DNA of 64,000 nt, taken from Mesorhizobium_K sp040049215 (GTDB taxonomy: Bacteria > Pseudomonadota > Alphaproteobacteria > Rhizobiales > Rhizobiaceae). The notes under the pieces are model-generated. The model made no database searches. It worked only from the letters and a program-made list of their open reading frames with translations, and had not been told where the DNA came from. This document shows positions 6,223 to 13,861 of the stretch, in pieces (the first letter of the stretch is position 1; every line of letters begins with the position of its first letter). Made by a program: the position numbers and the translations under genes. The stretch spans positions 1,054,001 to 1,118,000 of the forward strand of contig NZ_JBDZDN010000001.1 in the NCBI RefSeq assembly GCF_040049215.1, written 5' to 3'.

Positions 6223-8169
6223 GTGAGGCATTTGGAACAGATTACCGCGCTGCTTACGAAGCAGATCGGAAACGAGAACGAAGTAAAGGATATAGTCAAA
6301 ACCGCTAAAGAGGTCTCAGAAAAATGGGTCAATCCCACCAGCGGCGGAAAGCAGGAAACTAACGGTCTCGTATACGGCCTTGTTCAGAGCGGCAAGACAG
6401 GTGTGTTAACTGTCACCGGCGCGATGGGCGCCGACGAAGGGTATAGGACATTAATCGTCTTAACGTCCGACAACGATGCACTTTATGAACAAACGCTCGG
6501 ACGCATTCGCGAGGCGTTTCCGGGCATCGACATTTTAGGCAAACCTGACTTCAAAGACACGGAGGCGTTCCTAAGAAGAATTAAGGGTGGCACTTGCGCG
6601 ATTGTCGCGACAAAGAATGGTAGCCGCTTAGACGCGTTAATTCAGAATTTTCAAAAGGGTAACGTCAAAGGTCTTTCGTGCCTATTGATTGACGATGAGG
6701 CCGATCAGGCGTCCCCTAATACCAAAGCGAGCAAGGGCGATGGCTCGGTAAGCCCCATCAATGATAAGATCACCACTCTTAGATCGTTCTTCGAGAAGAC
6801 AACTTATCTGCAGGTAACGGCCACTCCTCAGGCGTTGTTCCTGCAAGCGCCAGACCATGCCTACCGGCCCAAGTTCACTGTATTGAGCCACCCGGGACAC
6901 GACTATGTTGGGGGAGACGACTTTTTCTCTGCCAACTCCACTCTGGTAACCGAGTTTGACCTGAATGACATTTCTAAAATTGCACCCGGACCAATGCCGA
7001 GCCCAAGACTAGAGATACCGAAATCACTTTTACAGGCGCTCGATACCTTCGTTGTCGGCGCAACCTACAAAAGAATGAAAGAAGCCGATCAGAATTGTGC
7101 GTTTCTATGTCATGTAAGTACGAGAAAATCTGATCACAATCACATTGTAAATGTTCTTTTGAAGTATAAACTAGACCTAACAAGTCTACTGAAGAAGAGA
7201 GATCAGGGCGTGCTTTCGCGACTGCAGGCCGTGTACGTGAGCCTGAAGGCTACGCATAGCGACCTTGGAAGGGTGAGCTTTGACAAGTTGGTAGACGACA
7301 TCGAGTTCCTTTCTCCGGGCATCGCCGTAAAATTGGTGAATGGTGAAACCGATGAGGATGTCGCGGTCAGGTCGCCGTTGAATCTATTTGTCGGCGGGAA
7401 CAAGCTCGGACGTGGAGTGACTATCAAAAATCTTCTGGTCAGCTACTACGGTCGAAATCCAAAAAATCCACAAGCAGATACGGTCCTTCAGCATGCGCGA
7501 ATGTATGGCTACCGACGCAAGGATATTGGCCTCCTAAGGCTCTTTCTGCCCAGACAGCTCCACACTGTTTTTCGCGCGATCAATAAGATGGAAACGAGCC
7601 TTAGGGAATTTATTGGACAGCACCCTGGTGAGGACTTTCGAGGCATCTACGTGGAGAGTGGACTTAGCGCGACTCGGAAAAACATCCTCGCTCCCGGAGC
7701 CGTTGGCGTTTACACGGCTGGTTCAAACTATAACCCGTCGCAGGTTCTACGAAATGCAACCGTGAAGGCCAATACCAAGCGAATTGATGATATGCTCGCT
7801 GGAGTTAAGGATAAGGAGGCCGTTGAGCTCCCAATTGCCGAAATTGAGAAACTCATTAGCTTGACAATGCCTGATGCGTCGACGTCTGAACTCGTTTGGA
7901 ATCCAATTGCTGTTGCATCTTCGGTAGCTCAACTAGGCAAGCTTCTTAAACATACAAAAGGGTTCGTGTACGTAGACCGAGATCGCGGTCTAAATGAGCG
8001 CCGGCGAGAGACACAGGGCATTATTACCGGTGGCGAGCAAGGCCAGGTGCCTGATGATCGAATTGCGCTTTTTCTTTTGCGAACTTCTGGCGGACCAGGC
8101 CAAAATCCGTCGTGGTGGCCACAGATAAGGTTCCCCAACGGGTCTTACGCTTTCGCATTTGCAGTGTGA
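6223..8169 (+). CDS. Z1-domain superfamily II helicase-like protein
   Basis: Predicted ATP-dependent DNA-remodelling component of a restriction-like system, 648 residues. Motif I is GLVQSGKTG near residue 58, motif II LLIDDEAD near 153, and ATPQAL matches motif III near 200. The Z1 region contains GGNKLGRGVTIKNL near 395 and the QHARMYGYR arginine-finger motif near 425. The GTG at 6223 has AGGGGG six bases upstream; TTG codons at 6187 and 6208 are weaker. Published Z1 genes occur with cytosine methylase, Vsr nuclease and MORC-type GHKL ATPase genes; the first two are directly downstream here and the GHKL ATPase is missing. Codon use and GC are unlike the flanking chromosome, pointing to horizontal transfer. 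Confidence 0.85.
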   Translation: MRHLEQITALLTKQIGNENEVKDIVKTAKEVSEKWVNPTSGGKQETNGLVYGLVQSGKTGVLTVTGAMGADEGYRTLIVLTSDNDALYEQTLGRIREAFPGIDILGKPDFKDTEAFLRRIKGGTCAIVATKNGSRLDALIQNFQKGNVKGLSCLLIDDEADQASPNTKASKGDGSVSPINDKITTLRSFFEKTTYLQVTATPQALFLQAPDHAYRPKFTVLSHPGHDYVGGDDFFSANSTLVTEFDLNDISKIAPGPMPSPRLEIPKSLLQALDTFVVGATYKRMKEADQNCAFLCHVSTRKSDHNHIVNVLLKYKLDLTSLLKKRDQGVLSRLQAVYVSLKATHSDLGRVSFDKLVDDIEFLSPGIAVKLVNGETDEDVAVRSPLNLFVGGNKLGRGVTIKNLLVSYYGRNPKNPQADTVLQHARMYGYRRKDIGLLRLFLPRQLHTVFRAINKMETSLREFIGQHPGEDFRGIYVESGLSATRKNILAPGAVGVYTAGSNYNPSQVLRNATVKANTKRIDDMLAGVKDKEAVELPIAEIEKLISLTMPDASTSELVWNPIAVASSVAQLGKLLKHTKGFVYVDRDRGLNERRRETQGIITGGEQGQVPDDRIALFLLRTSGGPGQNPSWWPQIRFPNGSYAFAFAV

Positions 8170-9242
8170 GTAAGCAAATGGGCAGCAGACCGAACGAAAC
8201 GTCACCAGTAGGATTGACAGCCATCGACCTGTTCGCGGGCTGCGGTGGGCTCACATTGGGTTTAAAGCATGCTGGCTTTCAAGTGTTGGGAGCCGTTGAA
8301 ATAGACGAAGTCGCAGCTGAAACGTATCGACTTAATCATCCAGCGGTTGCGTTACTAAAGTCCGACATCCAGTTGGTCTCGCCTGACAAGTTCCGTAAGA
8401 CTTTGGGCCTTAGGAAAGGCCAATTGGACCTGTTGGCCGGCTGCCCTCCATGTCAGGGGTTTTCTACTCTGCGAACGCGAAATGGCGGTCAAAGGAATCG
8501 CGATCCGCGGAACCAGTTGATTTCGGAAATGCTCAGGTTCGTGGACGCCTTTGAACCAAAAAGCATCATGATGGAGAATGTGCCTCGGCTAAGAGAGCAT
8601 AGTCTTTTTAAGTCGCTGTGTCGCAATCTCCGGCGGCGAGGCTATAAGCTTACCTTCGATGTCAAGGATGCGGCTGCCTATGGGGTGCCGCAGCGGAGGC
8701 GTCGTCTTATTTTGATTGGCAACAAAACGTCAGCTGTTGCCTTGGCGGAGGAGTGCCCCAAGAGGACGACCGTCCGTACGTTCATCGGCGATCTTCCTCG
8801 TCCAGGTCATAGCAAAGATGTCCTTCACGATCTTCCGGAGAGGATTCGATCTGAGCGCGTCCAGAAACTTATTCGTGACATCCCGCGAGATGGAGGTAGC
8901 CGCCGAGACCTACCGAACGATCGCCAACTCCCGTGCCATACTAAAAGCGATGGTTTCGGTGATGTGTACGGCCGGATGGCGTGGGACGATGTGGCACCTA
9001 CCATTACAAGCGGTTGCTTCAACCCATCAAAGGGACGCTTCCTTCATCCTGATCAAGATAGAGCGATCACAATGCGAGAGGCGGCGCTTCTCCAGACTTT
9101 TCCTGAGGACTACCATTTCCCGGTCGCGCGCGGGAAACAGGCCATAGCCTTAATGGTTGGCAATGCCCTACCGCCAGAGTTTATTCGGGTACATGCCTCT
9201 CAGATAGCGGAGGCCTTAGCTGGCACTTCGGCACACAAGTAG
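8166..9242 (+). CDS. C5-cytosine-specific DNA methyltransferase (Dcm family)
   Basis: Transfers a methyl group from S-adenosylmethionine to C5 of cytosine in a target site. Ordered motifs: I DLFAGCGGLTLGL, IV GCPPCQGFS with catalytic Cys, VI MENVPR, VIII QRRRRLILIG, IX WDDVAPTITSGCFNP, X VGNALPP. About 358 residues, normal for a single-chain enzyme with a modest target-recognition domain between motifs VIII and IX (roughly residues 195-270). The GTG at 8166 overlaps the Z1 stop as GTGA; ATG at 8178 is the alternative start. With Z1 and Vsr alongside, it probably protects self DNA in a restriction-like system; 5-methylcytosine deamination explains the Vsr partner. The target sequence cannot be read from the protein. 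Confidence 0.95.
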   Translation: MSKQMGSRPNETSPVGLTAIDLFAGCGGLTLGLKHAGFQVLGAVEIDEVAAETYRLNHPAVALLKSDIQLVSPDKFRKTLGLRKGQLDLLAGCPPCQGFSTLRTRNGGQRNRDPRNQLISEMLRFVDAFEPKSIMMENVPRLREHSLFKSLCRNLRRRGYKLTFDVKDAAAYGVPQRRRRLILIGNKTSAVALAEECPKRTTVRTFIGDLPRPGHSKDVLHDLPERIRSERVQKLIRDIPRDGGSRRDLPNDRQLPCHTKSDGFGDVYGRMAWDDVAPTITSGCFNPSKGRFLHPDQDRAITMREAALLQTFPEDYHFPVARGKQAIALMVGNALPPEFIRVHASQIAEALAGTSAHK

Positions 9243-9247
9243 GTCTG

Positions 9248-9664
9248 ATGGACGTTTTCTCACCGACCAAACGATCTGAGGTCATGGCTGCTGTCCGAAG
9301 CGCGGGCAACAAAAGAACTGAGCTTCGGTTGGCAGCGATCCTAAGGGAACACAAGATCACGGGCTGGCGTCGAAACTATAGAATTTTTGGAAAGCCTGAC
9401 TTTGTGTTTCGAGGTCCGCGATTGGCGATCTTCGTCGATGGTTGCTTCTGGCATCGCTGCCCCCTTCATGGCTCGGTTCCGGAAACCAACACCCAATTCT
9501 GGTCAGAGAAGTTGTCTCGAAATGTTAAGCGCGACCAAGCGGTCAATGCGCATCTCGGCGAATGTGGATGGCACGTAGTTCGGATTTGGCAGCATGAGCT
9601 TCGTGACTCTCAGCAAGTTGCTGAGAAGATACGTCGGAATTGGCCCCACCGGGACGCCCCATGA
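9248..9664 (+). CDS. vsr: Very short patch repair endonuclease (Vsr family)
   Basis: Nicks DNA 5-prime of T:G mismatches created by deamination of 5-methylcytosine, or acts as the cleaving nuclease in Z1-linked systems. 138 residues, usual Vsr size. Conserved features: MAAVRSAGNKRTELRL, metal-binding Asp in FGKPDFVF near residue 52, and FVDGCFWHRCPLHG with the His/Cys cluster near residues 63-76, then TQFWSEKLSRNVKRD. The ATG at 9248 is five bases after the methyltransferase stop, so they are coupled. The stop TGA (9662-9664) overlaps the ATG of the following chromosomal-type gene, placing the right edge of the island within a few bases. Confidence 0.93.
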   Translation: MDVFSPTKRSEVMAAVRSAGNKRTELRLAAILREHKITGWRRNYRIFGKPDFVFRGPRLAIFVDGCFWHRCPLHGSVPETNTQFWSEKLSRNVKRDQAVNAHLGECGWHVVRIWQHELRDSQQVAEKIRRNWPHRDAP

Positions 9665-10002
9665 TTCGCCTCGCCCTCATCGCCCTCCTGTTCGCCACGC
9701 CCGCCGCCGCCGATGGCATGGCGTTCTTCATCGACAACCGGCATCCCGGCGACGTGGCGGTCGAGCTGTACGGCCGCCAGACGGTGTGGCCGGGCAACGA
9801 CCAGGTCTATCTGATCGAGAAGGGCATGAAAAAATCGGTGTCGATCACCTGCGAGGCCGGCGAGAGGATCTGCTGGGGCGCGTGGGTCAACGGCGACGCC
9901 GGCGCCTCCTGGGGCGTCGGCCCGGACCGCGACCGGCAATGCGCCACCTGCTGCGTCATCTGCGTCGGCAAGACCACCGCCACCGTCGAGATCGGGGGGT
10001 AG
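9661..10002 (+). CDS. Small exported Cys-rich protein, function unknown (113 aa)
   Basis: Not recognised as a named family. Residues 1-18 form a classic Sec signal peptide (Met-Ile-Arg, hydrophobic core, Ala-Ala-Ala-Asp), so the mature protein is periplasmic. The C-terminal half has six Cys in two groups (CEAGERIC and CATCCVIC), which fits disulfide bonding or metal binding. GC content returns to chromosomal level exactly here. The ATG overlaps the vsr stop as ATGA. Because this gene lacks island-type composition, its original promoter may have been displaced when the island was acquired, and it may now depend on island transcription. Confidence 0.75.
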   Translation: MIRLALIALLFATPAAADGMAFFIDNRHPGDVAVELYGRQTVWPGNDQVYLIEKGMKKSVSITCEAGERICWGAWVNGDAGASWGVGPDRDRQCATCCVICVGKTTATVEIGG

Positions 10003-10014
10003 CCCTCCTTCGTC

Positions 10015-10056
10015 ATCCCAGGGCAAGCGCAGCGAAGCGGAGCGCGACCCTGGGAT
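10015..10056. repeat. Palindromic intergenic repeat (ATCCCAGGG type)
   Basis: A 9-bp perfect inverted repeat, ATCCCAGGG at 10015-10023 and CCCTGGGAT at 10048-10056, encloses a GC-rich AGCGAAGCGGAGCG loop. This resembles the short REP-like palindromes common between genes in rhizobial genomes. It lies 12 bases after the exported-protein stop codon and may act as an mRNA 3-prime end structure. Confidence 0.7.
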
Positions 10057-10100
10057 CCATGCCGTGACGCTATTGCCGCGAGCCAACGGTGCAGGACGTG

Positions 10101-10234
10101 CCCCCTCTCCGCCTCGGTCCTCCGGACCTCGCCACCTCTCCCCCGTTCCGGGGGCGAGGATAGGCGCCAAGCTTTCCGCTATCCTCTCCCTCACGAAGTG
10201 GGGAGAGGTGGCCGCGAAGCGGACGGAGAGGGGG
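10101..10234. repeat. GC-rich palindromic repeat element
   Basis: Outer arms CCCCCTCTCCG (10101-10111) and CGGAGAGGGGG (10224-10234) are perfect inverted repeats. Inside are further CACCTCTCCCC and GGGGAGAGGTG arms, giving a cruciform-like structure. The same CTCTCCCC / GGGGAGAG vocabulary recurs at 10659-10851 and 11579-11748, so this is one copy of a dispersed family. It has no coding capacity of its own. Confidence 0.75.
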
Positions 10235-10250
10235 GCCGGCGAGCGCGCGA

Positions 10251-10300
10251 CGCAGGAGAGGGGCTCTGAAGTGTGGAAACAGTTGCCCCCCTCTCCTGCG
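10251..10300. repeat. Perfect 13-bp hairpin next to the palindromic element
   Basis: Arms at 10251-10263 (CGCAGGAGAGGGG) and 10288-10300 are exact reverse complements with a 24-base loop. It abuts the element ending at 10234 and uses the same GAGAGGGG core, so it may be a fragment of the same family. Confidence 0.7.
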
Positions 10301-10566
10301 ATTTCCAGCACTTAGCCTCCGCTGTCGCTCCGGCTAAGATGTTGAAATCGCTTTCCAGCCGGGTCCCCGCTGCTTCGCAGCGTCCCGGCGTTCGCTGGCC
10401 TTTCACCATGCCACCGGCATGGCGAATTCGCTTCGCGAACCGGCTGCTCACCCCGCCGCAAGGGGGGAGATAGAGGCCGCCGCGCCCCTCCACAAACTCA
10501 CCCATCTTTATCCACGCCCCAAAACCCCGGGCTAAAATCCATCCGCCCCGGCAAGGAGGGACGGCG
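10301..10566. other. Non-coding, repeat-derived intergenic stretch
   Basis: No credible gene was found. The sequence continues the repeat-type composition, with short inverted pieces (ATGCCACCGGCAT near 10409-10421, TTCGCTTCGCGAA near 10427-10439) and a GGGGGGAGA tract near 10464. It ends at GGAGGGACGGCG, the ribosome binding site of the next gene. Together with 10015-10300 this forms about 550 bases of mosaic repeats downstream of the island. Confidence 0.6.
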
Positions 10567-11580
10567 ATGGACTGGAACCTGGCAATCGAAAAGAACCGCG
10601 ACGCGCTGACGCGCATCGTCGCCATGCTCGTCGCCATGGCGGCGCTCACGAACTCTTTCACCTCCCCCCTGAGGGGCTTCGAGGCCCGATCTTCCGGTCG
10701 AGCCAGTGGCTCGACCGTCGGCCGAGAAGGCCGGGGAGATTGCGGAGCAATCGGGGACCCCGGCAATATGCCAGACCGCCGGGTGGGGGTCATTGCAGCG
10801 CCGCAACCCCCACCCGACGCTTCGCGTCGACCTCCCCTCAAGGAGGAGGTAGAACCCGCTCCGACCCTCCCGCGCCATCTCCACCGCGCGATCCTGCGGC
10901 TGCTCAGGCCCGCCGAATCCGCCGTGCGGCGGCTGATCATCGTTTTGGCGCGCGGGCTGGTGGTGACGCTCCCGCCGCCGCGCCCGCGCAAGCCGAAACC
11001 GGCGTCGATCGTCCTCAGCAAGCCCGGCGGCACCGGCATTTATCTGCCGCCGGGCGCCCGCCTTTCAGGCTTCCCCTTGCGGGAAGCAGTCGAGGATGGG
11101 CATCGAGTCGCGCGCCGGCCCTCGCTGCCGCTGCTCGATCCGCTCAGGCCCTTCCGCCCCGGGCCGAGGCGGCCGGCAGCAAACAGCGTCCCGCGCATCT
11201 CGTTCCCCTGTTACACCGCGCCGTCGCCCATTACGCCCCGCCGCCCGCCCGCGCCGGACGATCCGCTCGACGCGACCCGGCTGGCGCTGCGCCTCCAGGC
11301 GCTCCGGTCCGCGCTCGACGACCTGCCCGCACAGGCAAAACGCTTCGCCCGCTGGCGGGCGAGGAAGGCGACCGGCCGCGACGCCGCAGGCGCGCAAAAC
11401 AGAAATCCGGACGCCGCAGGCGCGCAAAACAAGAGGCTTGCCCGCCGCGCCTGGCCGCTGCGTCCGGGCCGCCCGCCCGGCCAGCTCCAGGCCAAAAGGC
11501 GCACCAACGAGGTGCACGAGGTCCTGCACGACCTCCACTGGCTCGCCTTCGACGTGCTGGAGCATCCCGACACGTCCTGA
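10567..11580 (+). CDS. Hypothetical protein carrying an in-frame repeat insertion (337 aa)
   Basis: Function unknown. The ATG at 10567 has a good GGAGGG site. Residues 1-31 look ordered (one amphipathic/hydrophobic helix). Residues about 32-95 are translated from a palindromic repeat element. From about 96 ordered sequence resumes with a basic/hydrophobic segment and LPPPRPRKPKP near 137-147, then a long Pro/Arg-rich, probably disordered region, and a final acidic helical part with RTNEVHEVLHDLHWLAF. A 21-bp direct repeat (GACGCCGCAGGCGCGCAAAAC, two copies between 11380 and 11430) adds a short amino-acid duplication. The frame survives both events, which favours a real gene, but the low complexity lowers confidence. 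Confidence 0.55.
   Translation: MDWNLAIEKNRDALTRIVAMLVAMAALTNSFTSPLRGFEARSSGRASGSTVGREGRGDCGAIGDPGNMPDRRVGVIAAPQPPPDASRRPPLKEEVEPAPTLPRHLHRAILRLLRPAESAVRRLIIVLARGLVVTLPPPRPRKPKPASIVLSKPGGTGIYLPPGARLSGFPLREAVEDGHRVARRPSLPLLDPLRPFRPGPRRPAANSVPRISFPCYTAPSPITPRRPPAPDDPLDATRLALRLQALRSALDDLPAQAKRFARWRARKATGRDAAGAQNRNPDAAGAQNKRLARRAWPLRPGRPPGQLQAKRRTNEVHEVLHDLHWLAFDVLEHPDTS
10659..10851. repeat. Palindromic repeat element inserted inside a coding region
   Basis: Imperfect inverted termini CACCTCCCCCCTGAGGGG (from 10659) and CCCCTCAAGGAGGAGGTA (ending 10851) bound about 190 bases of nested palindromes (for example GGTCGAGCCAGTGGCTCGACC near 10698-10718). Composition and arms match the intergenic elements nearby. 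The element contributes about 64 codons without a stop to the gene at 10567-11580, so it is a candidate protein-coding palindromic element. Confidence 0.7.
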
Positions 11581-11748
11581 CGTCTATCCTCTCCCCCACG
11601 CATGTGGGGGAGAGGTGGCGAGACCCCAAGGGTCGAGACGGAGAGGGGGAAGTTGATGGGCCTTAGCGATCGCCCCCTCTCCGCCTCGCCTTCGCACGCT
11701 CAGGCTCGGCACCTCTCCCCCGCTGCGCAGGGGGAGAGGATAGACGTC
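11579..11748. repeat. MITE-like palindromic element with 18-bp perfect terminal inverted repeats
   Basis: Termini GACGTCTATCCTCTCCCC (from 11579) and GGGGAGAGGATAGACGTC (ending 11748) are exact reverse complements. Each end carries a further small hairpin (CCCCACGCATGTGGGG on the left, CCCCCGCTGCGCAGGGGG on the right). It starts inside the stop codon of the upstream gene and ends 68 bases before the hydantoinase-type gene. It is non-coding and looks like a non-autonomous mobile element or a large REP-type palindrome. Confidence 0.8.
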
Positions 11749-11815
11749 ATGCCTCCCCACCCTTCCCCCATCGCCCGCAATCCTCTATTGCGTCCGGACA
11801 ATTTTCCCGGACCGC

Positions 11816-13855
11816 ATGACCAAGACCTCCCCCCAATCCCCCGGCCCCCTGTTCCTCGGCATCGACACCGGCGGCACCTATACCGACGCCGTGCTGTGGC
11901 GCGAGGCGACAGGCGCGACGCCCGGAGCAGTCGTCGCCAAGGCCAAGGCACTGACCACCCGCCACGACCTCGCGGTCGGCATTTCCGGCGCTGTCGACCG
12001 GGTGCTGGAAGAAGCCCGCGTCGACCCGGCGGCGATAAAGCTCGCCTCCATGTCGACCACGCTCGCCACCAACGCGCTGGTCGAGGGCCAGGGCGGCCGC
12101 GTGGCGCTGGTCATGATCGGCTTCTCCGAAACCGACCTTGCCCGCGACGGTTTGCGCACCGCGCTCGGCACCGACCCCGTCCTGTTCTGCCCGGGCGGGC
12201 ACGACGTGCATGGCCGCGCGGCCGAGCTCGACCTGTCCGGCCTTGAAGCGGCACTCCCCGAACTGGCGGCGTCCGTCTCGGGCTTTGCCGTCTGCGCCTA
12301 TTTCGCGACACGCAACCCGGCCCACGAACTCGCCGCCCGCGACCTCATCCGCGAGCGGACCGGGCTTCCCGTCACCGCCAGCCACGAACTGTCGGCAAAA
12401 CTCGGCGGCCCGCGCCGCGCGCTCACCACGCTGCTCAACGCGCGGCTGATCTCGATGATCGACCGGCTGGTCGCCGCCACCGAGGGTTTCCTGGAGCGGC
12501 GCAACATCGCCTGTCCGCTGATGGTGGTGCGCGGCGACGGCGCGCTCGTCTCGGCCGCCTTCGCCCGGGCGCGGCCGATCGAGACGATCCTCTCGGGTCC
12601 CGCCGCCTCGCTGGTCGGCGCGCGCCACATGACCGGGCTCGACGACGCCGTCGTCTCCGACATCGGCGGCACCACGACGGATGTCGCCGTGCTCGACCGC
12701 GGCCGTCCGCGCCTCGACCCGGAGGGCGCCACCGTCGGCGGCTACCGCACCATGGTCGAAGCGGTGGCCATGCGCACCTTCGGCCTCGGCGGCGATTCGG
12801 AAGTGGCGCTGGAATCAGGCGCGCTCGACCCGAAGATCCTGCTCGGGCCGCGCCGCCTGCTGCCGCTGTCGCTTGCGTCCCTGACGCACGGGACGGCCGT
12901 CACGGCCGAACTGGAGCGGCAACTGCGCGCGCCCAATCCCGGCCGGCTCGACGGCCGCTTCGCCGTGCGCACCGGCGTGCCCGAGCGGCTGGCCGCCGGC
13001 CTCACCCCGCCGGAAGCCAAGCTCTACGAAGCGATCGGCGCAGTGCCGCTGCCGCTCGACGCGCTGCTATCTTCCACAGCGCAGAACGCGACGCTCAGCC
13101 GGCTGGTCGCGCGCGGCCTCGTCCACATCGCCGGCTTCACGCCCTCCGACGCCGCCCATGTGCTTGGCCGCCAGTCGAACTGGGATGTTGTCTCGGCAAG
13201 ATTGGGCGCCGAGCTTTTCGCGCGCCGGCGCGACGGGCGCGGCCAGGCCATCGCGCCGTCGGCGCAAGCATTTTGCGAGCGCGTGCTTGTGGCGCTCACC
13301 CGCCAGTCGGCGGAAGTCATCCTGGAGACCGCCTTCGCCGAGGACGGGCTCGACGGCGCGGCGACCGTCGCCCATGCGCTCGTCCAGCGCGCCGTCGACG
13401 CCAATCACGGCATCGCGCGGCTGTCGGTCGCGCTCGACCGCCCCGTCATAGGACTCGGCGCCTCCGCCGGGCTGCACTACGCGGGCCTCGCGCCGCTTCT
13501 CGGCAACGACGTCGTCATCCCCGCCGACGCCGACGTCGCCAACGCGCTCGGCGCCGTGGTCGGCCAGGTGCGCGTCTCGGCCGAAGCTATGATCACCCAG
13601 CCCGCCGAGGGCGTCTTCCGTCTCTCCGCCGCCGACGACGCGCCGCGCGATTTCGGCGACGAGGCAAAGGCTCTTGCGCAAGGCGAGGCGCGCATCCGCG
13701 CCATCGTCGCCGAACGGGCGCTCGCGGCCGGCACCGACACCGCCGAGATCGACGTCGCTCGCGACGTGCAGACGTCCATCGTCGAAGGCCAGCGCATGTT
13801 CATCGAGGCACGGCTGGTGGCCACCGCGTCCGGGCGGCCACGAATCGCGAAATAG
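11816..13855 (+). CDS. Hydantoinase/oxoprolinase family protein (HyuA-like subunit)
   Basis: Probable ATP-dependent amidohydrolase of cyclic amides (hydantoin or 5-oxoproline type), cytosolic, 679 residues as usual for the A subunit. N-terminal actin-like fold begins with GIDTGGTYTDAVLW near residue 20 (phosphate-binding), then MSTTLATNALVEG near 80, and the second nucleotide-binding DIGGTTTDVAVLD near 283. The region GLGGDSEV follows near 325. No B-subunit gene is adjacent, which is unusual for true hydantoinases and suggests a stand-alone or differently partnered member. The ATG at 11816 fits the family start. Substrate cannot be told from sequence. Confidence 0.88.
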   Translation: MTKTSPQSPGPLFLGIDTGGTYTDAVLWREATGATPGAVVAKAKALTTRHDLAVGISGAVDRVLEEARVDPAAIKLASMSTTLATNALVEGQGGRVALVMIGFSETDLARDGLRTALGTDPVLFCPGGHDVHGRAAELDLSGLEAALPELAASVSGFAVCAYFATRNPAHELAARDLIRERTGLPVTASHELSAKLGGPRRALTTLLNARLISMIDRLVAATEGFLERRNIACPLMVVRGDGALVSAAFARARPIETILSGPAASLVGARHMTGLDDAVVSDIGGTTTDVAVLDRGRPRLDPEGATVGGYRTMVEAVAMRTFGLGGDSEVALESGALDPKILLGPRRLLPLSLASLTHGTAVTAELERQLRAPNPGRLDGRFAVRTGVPERLAAGLTPPEAKLYEAIGAVPLPLDALLSSTAQNATLSRLVARGLVHIAGFTPSDAAHVLGRQSNWDVVSARLGAELFARRRDGRGQAIAPSAQAFCERVLVALTRQSAEVILETAFAEDGLDGAATVAHALVQRAVDANHGIARLSVALDRPVIGLGASAGLHYAGLAPLLGNDVVIPADADVANALGAVVGQVRVSAEAMITQPAEGVFRLSAADDAPRDFGDEAKALAQGEARIRAIVAERALAAGTDTAEIDVARDVQTSIVEGQRMFIEARLVATASGRPRIAK

Positions 13856-13861
13856 GACGAG

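Noticed and set aside
10096..11750. CRISPR array
   Set aside because: Repeats are palindromic and irregularly spaced, without unique equal-length spacers or cas genes.
11816..13855. Hydantoinase locus as a two-subunit operon
   Set aside because: The next gene is a convergent PfkB kinase; no B-subunit frame exists in either direction.
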